This document shows positions 15,617 to 24,825 of a stretch of DNA of 44,960 nt, piece after piece (the stretch's first letter is position 1; every line of letters starts with the position of its first letter). Source of the DNA: Lachnospiraceae bacterium (GTDB taxonomy: Bacteria; Bacillota; Clostridia; Lachnospirales; Lachnospiraceae); contig JAQXJP010000030.1 in assembly GCA_029008875.1 (NCBI GenBank), positions 1 to 44,960 of the forward strand, in the 5' to 3' direction. Made by a program: the position numbers and the translations under genes. The notes beneath the pieces are model-generated. The model did no database searches and was not told where the DNA came from. It saw only the letters and a program-made list of their open reading frames with translations.

Positions 15617-15641
15617 GGCCGTAGCAAAATAAGCCACGGCC
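15617..15641 (-). terminator. Terminator/attenuator between the leader ORF and GNAT-rsgA
   Basis: On the minus strand GGCCGTGGC (15641-15633), loop TTATTTT and GCTACGGCC (15625-15617) form a 9-bp stem (one G-U pair) followed by TTTTTCTTTTT. It ends the short leader transcript about 107 bp before the GNAT-rsgA start. An additional perfect hairpin, ATTTCATC-ACA-GATGAAAT, sits at 15657-15675. Confidence 0.8.
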
Positions 15642-15681
15642 AAATAAGCGTATGGAATTTCATCACAGATGAAATATAGAA

Positions 15682-15747
15682 TTAATACTCACGAACCGAG
15701 GTAATCACATCATATTCTGTTTGTACATTCTCTCTTACAATCACCAT
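15682..15747 (-). CDS. Candidate 21-residue leader peptide upstream of GNAT-rsgA
   Basis: A short frame with sequence MVIVRENVQTEYDVITSVRE plus a final Y. It has a proper ribosome binding site (GAGGT about 7 bases before the ATG), a near-consensus promoter about 65 bp upstream and a strong terminator 41 bp downstream. It could be a regulatory leader peptide for the downstream GTPase gene or an independent small protein. There is no homology assignment, and coding is unproven. Confidence 0.45.
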   Translation of the reverse strand: MVIVRENVQTEYDVITSVREY

Positions 15748-15812
15748 GTTCTTACCTCACTTTCTTCGTATTTGATCTCTTAAGCATCAACTTAAGTATC
15801 TTTGATAGTGTC

Positions 15813-15841
15813 ATGCTAACACTCTTGGCTTTGCATGTCAA
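15813..15841 (-). promoter_or_regulatory. Strong sigma-A promoter of the leader transcript
   Basis: On the minus strand -35 TTGACA (15841-15836, perfect), a 17-bp spacer and -10 TAGCAT (15818-15813). The predicted transcript runs from about 15806 to the terminator near 15617, about 190 nt. Its 5' part contains two CTTAAG palindromes six bases apart. No equally good promoter is visible between the terminator and GNAT-rsgA. Confidence 0.65.
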
Positions 15842-15867
15842 CTCAAAATTTTTCCAAACATCACCAC

Positions 15868-17784
15868 TCACTTTCGGTTCTGCTCGGCGATCCTCTGCGC
15901 CAAATCCTCCAGATACTCCCAGCGCTCCATCTTTTCCAGCAGGAGCGCCTCGGTCTCCTCCTTCTCCTGATTCAGCGCGTTCAGTTTTCCCGCATTGCTG
16001 GCGTTCGCCATCATGTCCCCGTCGATTTTTTCCAGTTTCTCCTCCAGCTCGGCAATCTCCGACTCTATGGTCTCGTACTCCCGCTCCTCCTTGTAGGTGA
16101 ACTTGAGCTTTTTTTCATGGGTCCAGGAGGCTCGGGAATCCTGCGCTTTTTGTACCTGGCCTTCTCCTCTTTTTTCGCCGGTGGAAAAAATATCCGCTCC
16201 CGCCTGCTCCTTGGGGCGTTTTTCCATGTAATCCGTATAGCCGCCCTCGTATTGGACAATTCGGCCGTCCCCCTCAAAGGCAAAAATGCGCTGCACAATC
16301 CGGTCCAGAAAATATCGATCATGGGATACCGTGATGACGATACCCTCGAAGCCATCCAAATAGTCTTCCAGGATTGCCAGGGTCTGGGTGTCCAGGTCAT
16401 TGGTGGGCTCATCCAAGATCAACACATTAGGTGACTCCATCAATACACGGAGCAGATTCAGGCGCCGCCTCTCCCCTCCGGACAGCTTGCCGATGGGGCT
16501 GTACTGCTGCTCCGGCTCAAACAAGAACCGCTCCAACATGGCGGACGCAGAGATTGTCCCATCCTTGGTCTTCACATATTCCGCCGTATTTTTGATATAA
16601 TCAATCACTCGCTCCTCCGGATCCATCCATGATGTTTCCGTTGCTTCGGAAAACTTGCTTGCATATTTCCCTTCATTTGTCTGTGCATTTTTATCCGTTG
16701 TCAGATAAATTTCCTGGCAATAATAGCCGATGCGCACCGTCTGACCCACACGGATTTCTCCGCTGTCCGGTTCCATAAATCCTGCAATCATCTTCATCAG
16801 GGTGGTTTTTCCGCATCCGTTTTTCCCCACGAATCCAATCCGGTCATTTTTCAGGAAGATGTAAGAAAAATCCTTGACGCACACCATCCGGTCAAAGGCC
16901 TTACTCACATGCTCCAGTTCGATGGTGGAGCGCCCCATTCTGGTGGAGACGGATGCCATCTCCAGCTTCGCTGCCACCTGTGGCCCCGCCTGGTCCCGGA
17001 GGGCTTCATACCGTTGGATATGTGCCTTCTGTTTCGTGGAACGGGCCCTTGCCCCTCTTTGCATCCAGGCAATCTCATTGCGTAGGATGGACTGTCTCTT
17101 CCGCTCCGAAGCCATCTGGCTCTCCTCTCTGGCCACCTTGCGCTCCAGGAAGCCGGAGTAATTGGTATCATAGCTGTAGATGCTTCCCTTATCGATTTCC
17201 ACGATGCGGTTGCACACACTGTCCAGGAAATAGCGGTCGTGGGTGACCATAATAATCGCCCCTCGGAAACGGCGCAGGTAATCCTCCAGCCACTCCACCA
17301 TATCGTAATCCAGGTGGTTGGTGGGCTCATCCAAGATTAACACATCGCAGGGCTTGAGCACTGCTGCCACGAGTGCCACCCGCTTCCGCTGCCCTCCGGA
17401 CAGCTCCGCCGTCCGCTGATTCATATCCACAATGCCAAGCCTCATGAGAAGAGATTTTGCTTCACTCTCCAGGGTCCAGCGGTTGGCCTCATCCCCCTCG
17501 TGGACAATCGCTCCATGCATGACGCTCTCCAGAACGGAATGCCCCTCCTCGAACTCCGGAAGCTGGGGAAGGTAATTCACCACCAAATGATTGGCCCGCA
17601 CCACATTTCCTTCCTCCGGTTCCTCCTGTCCCGCAATAATCTTGAGGAGTGTGGATTTCCCGGTGCCGTTGATTCCCACAATCCCGATTTTTTCATTTTC
17701 CTGCACAGAAAAGGAAGCTTTGCAAAAAAGCTTCCTTCCCGTAAATGATTTTGTAATATTCTCAATGTTGATAATATTGCTCAT
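15868..17784 (-). CDS. ABC-F family ATPase (Uup type)
   Basis: A 638-residue cytosolic twin-ATPase. Domain 1 has GINGTGKS, LSGGQ and LILDEPTNHLD. Domain 2 has GKNGCGKT, LSGGE and LILDEPTNDLD, and both catalytic glutamates are present. The C terminus (about residues 550-638) is a charged coiled coil (YETIESEIAELEEKLEKIDG), as in Uup. The family acts on ribosomes and, for Uup, is linked to ribosome assembly and to precise excision of transposons. GGAAGAAG precedes the ATG, which overlaps the relQ stop by 4 bp, so it is translated in the same operon as the alarmone synthetase. Confidence 0.88.
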   Translation of the reverse strand: MSNIINIENITKSFTGRKLFCKASFSVQENEKIGIVGINGTGKSTLLKIIAGQEEPEEGNVVRANHLVVNYLPQLPEFEEGHSVLESVMHGAIVHEGDEANRWTLESEAKSLLMRLGIVDMNQRTAELSGGQRKRVALVAAVLKPCDVLILDEPTNHLDYDMVEWLEDYLRRFRGAIIMVTHDRYFLDSVCNRIVEIDKGSIYSYDTNYSGFLERKVAREESQMASERKRQSILRNEIAWMQRGARARSTKQKAHIQRYEALRDQAGPQVAAKLEMASVSTRMGRSTIELEHVSKAFDRMVCVKDFSYIFLKNDRIGFVGKNGCGKTTLMKMIAGFMEPDSGEIRVGQTVRIGYYCQEIYLTTDKNAQTNEGKYASKFSEATETSWMDPEERVIDYIKNTAEYVKTKDGTISASAMLERFLFEPEQQYSPIGKLSGGERRRLNLLRVLMESPNVLILDEPTNDLDTQTLAILEDYLDGFEGIVITVSHDRYFLDRIVQRIFAFEGDGRIVQYEGGYTDYMEKRPKEQAGADIFSTGEKRGEGQVQKAQDSRASWTHEKKLKFTYKEEREYETIESEIAELEEKLEKIDGDMMANASNAGKLNALNQEKEETEALLLEKMERWEYLEDLAQRIAEQNRK

Positions 17785-18431
17785 TCTTTTTCTTCTTCCT
17801 GCTGTGCCTTTGCCTCCAGAATTGCCTCGTTCAGCTGCAGCATCTTCGCATCCAGATCCGACACGATGCTTGCACAGGCGCGCAAATCACGGCTGATGTA
17901 CTCCGGCGCATTTCCCTCAAACTTATAATAGATCTTGTGCTCCAGACTAGCCCAAAAATCCATGGCGATGGTGCGAATCTGAATCTCCACCTTGGTATTT
18001 ACCACCTGATCCCCCAGAAAAATCGGGACCGTCACCAGCATGTGGAAGCTCTTGTATCCGCTCTCCTTGGGGTGCTTGATGTAATCCTTCACGGACACCA
18101 CCGTCAGATCGTTTTGCTTCCCGATCATCTCCGCCATGCGATAGATATCGGAGGTGAAGGAGCATACCACCCGGACGCCGGCAATATCGTTCACATACTT
18201 CACCATGTTCTCGATACTGTCCTCGTGTCCCTGGCGCTTTAGTTTCTTGACAATGCTCTCCGGTGTCTTCACTCGGGACTTGATGTACTCGATGGGATTG
18301 TAGTTATTGATCTGGATAAACTCGTCGTTGAGTATATCCAGCTTGGTCGACACCTCCCGGAGCGCCGACCGATACAGGAACATGACCGTCTCCCAACTGT
18401 CAATTCCTTCTTTCAGTTCTTCAATATCCAT
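17781..18431 (-). CDS. relQ: Small alarmone synthetase, (p)ppGpp synthetase of RelQ/SAS1 type
   Basis: A 216-residue RelA/SpoT synthetase domain with no hydrolase, TGS or ACT domain, the usual size of RelQ/YjbM (about 211). It transfers pyrophosphate from ATP to GTP or GDP. Visible motifs are RVKTPESIVKKLKRQG, VNDIAGVRVVCSF, KHPKESGYKSFHMLV, and the catalytic KVEIQIRTIAMDFWASLEH. The C terminus is a helical tetramerisation region rich in Glu and Gln. AAGG precedes the ATG. It is followed by a 4-bp overlap with the Uup-type ABC-F gene and lies in a run of ribosome-related genes. Confidence 0.9.
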   Translation of the reverse strand: MDIEELKEGIDSWETVMFLYRSALREVSTKLDILNDEFIQINNYNPIEYIKSRVKTPESIVKKLKRQGHEDSIENMVKYVNDIAGVRVVCSFTSDIYRMAEMIGKQNDLTVVSVKDYIKHPKESGYKSFHMLVTVPIFLGDQVVNTKVEIQIRTIAMDFWASLEHKIYYKFEGNAPEYISRDLRACASIVSDLDAKMLQLNEAILEAKAQQEEEKE

Positions 18432-18466
18432 AGTCCTTACCTTTCCTCATAAAAACCCCTACCCTT

Positions 18467-18475
18467 ATTCTACCA
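18467..18475 (-). promoter_or_regulatory. Possible extended -10 promoter of relQ
   Basis: On the minus strand TGGTAGAAT (18475-18467) is an extended -10 element with no recognisable -35. It lies in the 64-bp gap before relQ and could give relQ-uup a separate start from the upstream methyltransferase operon. Confidence 0.35.
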
Positions 18476-18495
18476 CAGAATACCGGAATTAGGAA

Positions 18496-18762
18496 TCAAA
18501 AATCCTCTTCCAGCACCTGCATCTCCAGATAGTCGAAGGCAATCTCCTCGATGAAATTGGCCTGCCGGAATTTGGTCTTGGAATGTCTGCGAAATTCCTC
18601 CACATTGGCGTCCAGCCAGATCGGTTTCGCCAGGTCAAAGTGATTGCAGGCATCCTCCAATGCCTGAAACACTTTATGGGTGCGGGTGTCAAACCCATCC
18701 TTTTCGATGGTCACGTCCTGAATCAGACGGGTATCCTCATATAATTTAAACCAGATTCTCAA
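18496..18762 (-). CDS. Small acidic hypothetical protein (88 residues)
   Basis: I do not recognise the family. From the probable TTG start at 18762 the protein begins (M)RIWFKLYEDTRLIQDVTIEK, is mixed alpha/beta in appearance and ends in an acidic tail (LEMQVLEEDF). The TTG has AGGAGG five bases upstream and overlaps the methyltransferase stop as TTGA, which is better than the in-frame ATG at 18786 that would need a 28-bp overlap. No membrane segment or cysteine cluster. Position between an RNA methyltransferase and relQ suggests a translation-related role, by context only. Confidence 0.65.
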   Translation of the reverse strand: MRIWFKLYEDTRLIQDVTIEKDGFDTRTHKVFQALEDACNHFDLAKPIWLDANVEEFRRHSKTKFRQANFIEEIAFDYLEMQVLEEDF

Positions 18763-19544
18763 CGGCTCCTCCTCTGTCTGTTGCACTCATACATCAAAAT
18801 CCCGGCAGACATGGCTGCGTTTAGGGATTCCACCTGCCCCTGCATGGGAATGCGGATGTAGGTATCCGCCATCCGCGCAATCTCATCGCTCAATCCATTC
18901 CCCTCGTTGCCAATCAGAAAGCCGCAGGCCCCTGTGTAATCCGGCCGATCGTAGGACAACTCCCCCGCCAGATGGGCCGCGTACAGGCGAACTCCCTGTG
19001 CCTTCACCGCCTCGATGGTTGCACCTAAATCCTCCGCAATATAGTAGGGCATCCGGTACAGGCTCCCCATGGTGGAGCGGATGGTCTTGGGATTAAACAA
19101 ATCCACTGTGGTTCGGTCCATAATCACGCCGGTGATTCCCGCGCCCTCCCCGGTGCGGAGCATTGTGCCCAGGTTTCCCGGATCCTGCACGCCCTCCAGA
19201 ATCAGCAGCTGGGTTCTCTCCTGCTGCAACAGATCCTGCAGCTCATAGGTGGGAATCTTGACCACGGTCATAATGCCCTTGGGGGTCTGGGTGTCGGCGA
19301 CGCTGCAAAACACAGAATCCGCAACCACCTCGTAGGGATAATCAAAGTCCTTCAACTGCTGCTGCATCTTCTCGTCCTGCAAAAAGGACTCGGATACATA
19401 GATGGACTGCACCCATTCCCTGGGGGCTTCAAAGCACATCCTGGGTCCCTCCGCCACGAAGAGTCCCCGGGCTTTTCGCTCCCTGGATTTTCTCTGCAGG
19501 GCTGCGAGATTTTTCATTTGCTGGTTGGCAGTACTTGTAATCAT
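18759..19544 (-). CDS. TrmH/SpoU-family RNA 2'-O-methyltransferase
   Basis: 261 residues from the ATG at 19544 (AAGGAGAG ribosome binding site). The N-terminal part is a substrate-binding domain (NQQMKNLAALQRKSRERKAR, then GLFVAEGPRM). The C-terminal SPOUT knot has the three family motifs: LILEGVQDPGNLGTMLRTGE (motif 1), GFLIGNEGNGLSDE (motif 2) and IPMQGQVESLNAAMSAGILM (motif 3). These enzymes methylate ribose in tRNA or 23S rRNA using S-adenosylmethionine. The exact target nucleotide is unknown. The next gene starts within its stop codon. Confidence 0.88.
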   Translation of the reverse strand: MITSTANQQMKNLAALQRKSRERKARGLFVAEGPRMCFEAPREWVQSIYVSESFLQDEKMQQQLKDFDYPYEVVADSVFCSVADTQTPKGIMTVVKIPTYELQDLLQQERTQLLILEGVQDPGNLGTMLRTGEGAGITGVIMDRTTVDLFNPKTIRSTMGSLYRMPYYIAEDLGATIEAVKAQGVRLYAAHLAGELSYDRPDYTGACGFLIGNEGNGLSDEIARMADTYIRIPMQGQVESLNAAMSAGILMYECNRQRRSR

Positions 19545-19600
19545 AGAGCTCTCCTTCACATCCCTCAAGAATTACACCCGAATCAGAAAAAAGGAAATAG

Positions 19601-19625
19601 AAAAGGGCTGTCATTCGGCAGCCCT
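19601..19625 (-). terminator. Rho-independent terminator of pfkA
   Basis: On the minus strand AGGGCTG (19625-19619), an 8-base loop and CAGCCCT (19610-19604) are followed by TTT. It lies 28 bp after the pfkA stop. Confidence 0.75.
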
Positions 19626-19652
19626 AAACCTATTCCCTATGCAAATCAAATG

Positions 19653-20636
<984 letters not shown>

Positions 20637-20698
20637 CTATAGCACATATATTATTCCGAATCTTTTCTCACTAATCCCATAACATTGTAAACTCTTTA

Positions 20699-23600
20699 TC
20701 ATTTGTTTTCAATGCTTTTTTCAACGACTTTCACATTATTTTCCCCAAAAAATTCATAAAGCCGCGCCAAAAGTTGCTCGTCCACATTCACGCACCGATT
20801 CGCTCCCAGTTTTTTGATTGCTTTGACGTTGGCCACATAGATAATCACCTCATCGTTTCCGTCGGATTCCCCCAGGATTTCAAACAATTTCTGCTGCTTT
20901 TCACTGTAGGTTTCCATATCCGCAAATTGGAGCCACAACGCCTTGCCGGTCTCATCGAAGGGAATCACCCGCTCGCAGACGATTTTTCCGTCCTTCTCAT
21001 CCTCCAGGGTAACATGACCCACAATGAATACCTTGCCGTCTGTGTTCAGCACATTCTGATACTTCTCGTAGTCCTTGGGGAAAACGATAACCTCCACGGA
21101 GCCGGTGAGATCCTCCATCTCCAAAAAGGCCATCTGCTTGTTGTTTCTGGTATACTTCGTGGTCTTGTTGGAGATCATGCCCCCGATGACCACGTGCTGA
21201 TTGTCCCGCACCGTCAACTCCCCGGTCTCCTCGTCCCGGACGAAGTCGATATTGTTCACCGTGGTGTTGCGTTTCATCTTGTCCATGTAGTTTTCCAGCG
21301 GGTGACCGGTGAGGTATATGCCCAGAACCTCCTTCTCAAAGGCCAGCTTCACTTCCTGCTCAAATTCCCCCACATCCGGATAATGCACCTCGAATTCCTT
21401 CTTGTCCTCCTCGGACACCAGGTCAAACAGGCTCATCTGCCCGGACATGTTGGATTTTTTCTGCTGGGTCTCTTGGTCGATGATGGAGGCGTACACCGCA
21501 ATCATCTGCTTGCGGGTTCCGTCCAGGCTGTCGCAGGCTCCCGCCTTGATCAGATTCTCCACCGCCCGCTTGTTCACATCCCGGTCCGTAGTTCTCTGGA
21601 TAAAATCCTGAAGGGTGCGGTAGGGCCCGCCCAGAGTCCGCTCCTCGATGATCCGGTCAATCACCGGTCTGCCTAGGGCCTTGATGGCGTAGAGTCCGTA
21701 GCGGATATTTTCCCCCTCCGGGGTAAACTCGCCCAACCCCACATTGATGTCCGGCGGCAACACAGTAATTCCCATTGCCTTACAGCAATAGAGGTATCCC
21801 GCTGTCTTGGTGGAATTGTCGATGACGGATGTCAAAAGCGCCGCCATGAACTCCACCGGGTAGTAGTTTTTCAGCCATGCCGTCTGCATACTGATCACCG
21901 CGTAGGCCGCGGCGTGGGATTTGTTGAAGGCGTACTTGGCAAAATCCACCATGGAGTCATATATCTTGTTGGCCGCCCCCTCGTCGATTCCGTTGTTCAC
22001 ACAGCCTGCAATATTCCGTTTGGGATCCCCGTACACGAAGCTCTTGCGCTCCTCGTCGATGACGTACTGCTTTTTCTTGCTCATGGCCCGGCGGATGTTG
22101 TCCGCCTGCCCCATGGAGTAGCCCGCAAGCTTCTGCACGATCTGCATTACCTGCTCCTGGTACACGATACATCCGTAGGTGGGCTCCAAAATACCCTGCA
22201 GCTCCGGTGTCACATAGGTAACACCGGAAGGGTTGTTCTTGCCCGCGATGTAATCCGGGATAAATTCCATTGGGCCCGGACGGTACAGAGAAATTCCGGC
22301 CACGATATCCTCAAAACTCTGAGGCTTCAATTCCTTCATGAAATTCTGCATTCCCGCAGACTCCAACTGGAACACGCCCTCGGTCTTGCCGGTTCCGATA
22401 AAGTCCAGGGTCCCCTTATCGTTCATATCGATATGGTCAATGTCCACCTCCACCCCCGTGGTGGCCTTGATGTTTTTCACCGCATCCTTGAGCACCGTCA
22501 GGGTACGAAGACCAAGAAAATCCATCTTCAGAAGGCCCAGCTCCTCCAGCTGCACCATGTTGTATTCCGCAGTGGGCGTCCCGTCGCTGGCGCGACCCAG
22601 AGGCACATAATCGCTGGCAACCCCGGGATAGATGACCACACCTGCCGCGTGCACCGAGGTATGGTTGGGCAGTCCTTCCAGGCGCTTTGCCATGTCAATC
22701 AGCTCATGGATTTGGGCATCGCTGTCATAAATCCCCTTCAGCTCCGGGTTCATAATCAGCGCCCTGTCGATGGTGATATTCAGTTCCATGGGCACCATCT
22801 TGGCCAGCTTATCCATCTCCGCGTAGGGGAAATCTAGGGCTTTTCCCACGGCCTTAATCACCCCTCTGGCCGCCATGGTTCCGAAAGTGACAATCTGGGT
22901 AACCGAATCCTCCCCATACTTCTGGGTTACATACTCGATGGCCCGGTAACGCTCCGCATATTCGAAGTCCACGTCGATATCCGGCATGGAAACTCGCTCC
23001 GGGTTCAGGAATCGCTCAAAGAGCAGATTGTATTTTACCGGGTCGATATTGGTGATTCCGGTGCAGTAGCACACCTTGCTTCCCGCGGCGGAACCACGCC
23101 CGGGTCCCACCCAGCAGTCGTGGGTTCTGGCCCAGTTGATGTAATCCCACACAATCAAAATATATTCGATAAAGCCCATCTCTTTGATGATGCCAAGCTC
23201 GTATTCCATATCCTTGTGAATCTCGGCCCTCTTTGCGTCATCATATTCCTGATTGAGCTCGTATTTCTCATGGAATCCCTTTTCGCACAGATCCAGGAGG
23301 AAGTCCTCCGCCGACGCATAGCCCTCCGGCACCTCGTACTTGGGAATCTTATAGTTGTTGAATTCGATCTCCACATGGCAGCGATCTGCAATCTTCTGGG
23401 TATTTTCCACTGCTTGAAGGGCATAGGGAAACAGGGCGCGCATCTGATCTTCGCTCTTCACGAAGAACTGCCCTCCCTCGTAGCGCATGCGGTCCTCATC
23501 CGTCACCTTTTTGCCCGTCTGGATACACAGAAGCACATCGTGGGCTTCCACGTCGGATTCATAGGTATAGTGCACGTCGTTGGTGCACACCAATTCAATC

Positions 23601-24193
23601 CCCAATTCCTGGGACATGCGCAGAAGCTGTTGGTTCACCGTCTTCTGCTCCGCAATCCCGTGGTCCTGCAGCTCCAGGAAAAAATGATCCTTGCCGAAGC
23701 AATCCTGATATTTTTTCGCAATCGCCTTCGCCTCCTCGTAGAACCCACGGACGATGTAGCGGGGAATCTCCCCGGCAAGGCAGGCACTTAAGCAGATCAG
23801 TCCCTCGTGATAGCGCTCCAGGGTCTCAAAATCCACCCGGGGCCGGTAATAGTACCCTTCCGTAAATCCGATGGATACAATCTTCATCAGATTGGCATAT
23901 CCGGTGTTGTTCTCCGCCAGCAAGATCAGGTGGAAATAGCGGTCATCCCCATGGCTTGTCTCCCGGTCAAAGCGGGAATTGGGAGCCACATACACCTCAC
24001 ATCCGATGATGGGATTGATACCGTTTGCCTTGGCTGTCTTATAAAATTCTATAGCACCGTACATGTTGCCGTGATCCGTGATGGACGCCGCAGTCATCCC
24101 CAGTTCCTTGACTCTTGCGACATAGTCCTTGATCTTGTTGGAACCATCCAGCAAACTGTATTCGGTATGTGTGTGTAAATGACAAAATGCCAT
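20699..24193 (-). CDS. dnaE: DNA polymerase III subunit alpha, DnaE type
   Basis: An 1164-residue replicative polymerase. The N-terminal PHP domain has HLHTHTEYSLLDGS (about 5-18) and ITDHGNMYG (38-46). The C-family polymerase core has VGPGRGSAAGS (362-372) and the catalytic aspartates in PDIDVDF (404-410). Helix-hairpin-helix and OB-fold regions follow (VVIGGMISNKTTKYTRNNKQ about residue 1010 onward). There is no exonuclease domain, so this is DnaE rather than PolC; Firmicutes usually have both and PolC would be elsewhere. AAGGAG precedes the ATG, 17 bp after the HD-domain gene, so the two are probably one operon. Confidence 0.95.
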   Translation of the reverse strand: MAFCHLHTHTEYSLLDGSNKIKDYVARVKELGMTAASITDHGNMYGAIEFYKTAKANGINPIIGCEVYVAPNSRFDRETSHGDDRYFHLILLAENNTGYANLMKIVSIGFTEGYYYRPRVDFETLERYHEGLICLSACLAGEIPRYIVRGFYEEAKAIAKKYQDCFGKDHFFLELQDHGIAEQKTVNQQLLRMSQELGIELVCTNDVHYTYESDVEAHDVLLCIQTGKKVTDEDRMRYEGGQFFVKSEDQMRALFPYALQAVENTQKIADRCHVEIEFNNYKIPKYEVPEGYASAEDFLLDLCEKGFHEKYELNQEYDDAKRAEIHKDMEYELGIIKEMGFIEYILIVWDYINWARTHDCWVGPGRGSAAGSKVCYCTGITNIDPVKYNLLFERFLNPERVSMPDIDVDFEYAERYRAIEYVTQKYGEDSVTQIVTFGTMAARGVIKAVGKALDFPYAEMDKLAKMVPMELNITIDRALIMNPELKGIYDSDAQIHELIDMAKRLEGLPNHTSVHAAGVVIYPGVASDYVPLGRASDGTPTAEYNMVQLEELGLLKMDFLGLRTLTVLKDAVKNIKATTGVEVDIDHIDMNDKGTLDFIGTGKTEGVFQLESAGMQNFMKELKPQSFEDIVAGISLYRPGPMEFIPDYIAGKNNPSGVTYVTPELQGILEPTYGCIVYQEQVMQIVQKLAGYSMGQADNIRRAMSKKKQYVIDEERKSFVYGDPKRNIAGCVNNGIDEGAANKIYDSMVDFAKYAFNKSHAAAYAVISMQTAWLKNYYPVEFMAALLTSVIDNSTKTAGYLYCCKAMGITVLPPDINVGLGEFTPEGENIRYGLYAIKALGRPVIDRIIEERTLGGPYRTLQDFIQRTTDRDVNKRAVENLIKAGACDSLDGTRKQMIAVYASIIDQETQQKKSNMSGQMSLFDLVSEEDKKEFEVHYPDVGEFEQEVKLAFEKEVLGIYLTGHPLENYMDKMKRNTTVNNIDFVRDEETGELTVRDNQHVVIGGMISNKTTKYTRNNKQMAFLEMEDLTGSVEVIVFPKDYEKYQNVLNTDGKVFIVGHVTLEDEKDGKIVCERVIPFDETGKALWLQFADMETYSEKQQKLFEILGESDGNDEVIIYVANVKAIKKLGANRCVNVDEQLLARLYEFFGENNVKVVEKSIENK

Positions 24194-24210
24194 GTGTGTT
24201 CTCCTTGCTG

Positions 24211-24774
24211 TTATTTTTCCCGGGCGATCTTCTCCGCAGTCATGCGGTCCACTTCCCGCCGAAGTTCCTTCATGTATTCGGAAAACTGCATATTTTCCTG
24301 TCTGTAGGAAAACTGCAGTTCATACTCCAGCGGAAGCCATGTGGACAGATCCGCCTCATCGTTCTGGATTACCGCCTCCAGCTTATCCAGCGCTTTGTAT
24401 ATTTTTGCCTCGGTAGTGGCAAGGGCATTCATCTCCTCGTACAGAGCCTGCCATCGCTCCCTGTCCGGGCTGGGGAAATTCTCCACCCACTGCGCCAGTA
24501 CCCGGTCCTCCTTCGCCTCATCCTCCCCGGTCTTGTTGAAGGCTGGAATATCCCCGGTAAACGCCTCCCCCAGATCGTGAATCAGACACATGCGGATCAC
24601 CTTATTCATGTCCGCCTCCGGAAACTCGGACTCCACCAGCAAAGCCATGAGGGTAAGCCTCCAGCTGTGCTCCGCCACGCTCTCATGTCTCCCGGAGGAT
24701 GTGTAACTATGGCGGGTATTGCATTTTAATTTTTCCGCCACGGACAGTATGTCCAATAATTCCGCAGGTTTCAT
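24211..24774 (-). CDS. HD-domain phosphohydrolase (YfbR/HDDC2-like)
   Basis: 187 residues with the HD metal site in order: His36 in SVAEHSW, His66-Asp67 in CLIHDLGE, and Asp130 in KALDKLEAV. The length and spacing match the YfbR/HDDC2 group, whose E. coli member removes phosphate from deoxynucleoside 5'-monophosphates. Nucleotide-pool cleaning would fit its place directly before dnaE. It also directly follows a divergent PurA homologue (51-bp gap), so it might instead act on a product of that enzyme. GGGGAGG precedes the ATG. The substrate is inferred, not shown. Confidence 0.8.
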   Translation of the reverse strand: MKPAELLDILSVAEKLKCNTRHSYTSSGRHESVAEHSWRLTLMALLVESEFPEADMNKVIRMCLIHDLGEAFTGDIPAFNKTGEDEAKEDRVLAQWVENFPSPDRERWQALYEEMNALATTEAKIYKALDKLEAVIQNDEADLSTWLPLEYELQFSYRQENMQFSEYMKELRREVDRMTAEKIAREK

Positions 24775-24825
24775 CGCTACCTCCCCATCTCTTACATCAC
24801 GTCTTAGCCCGCAGTTCTCCGGTCC

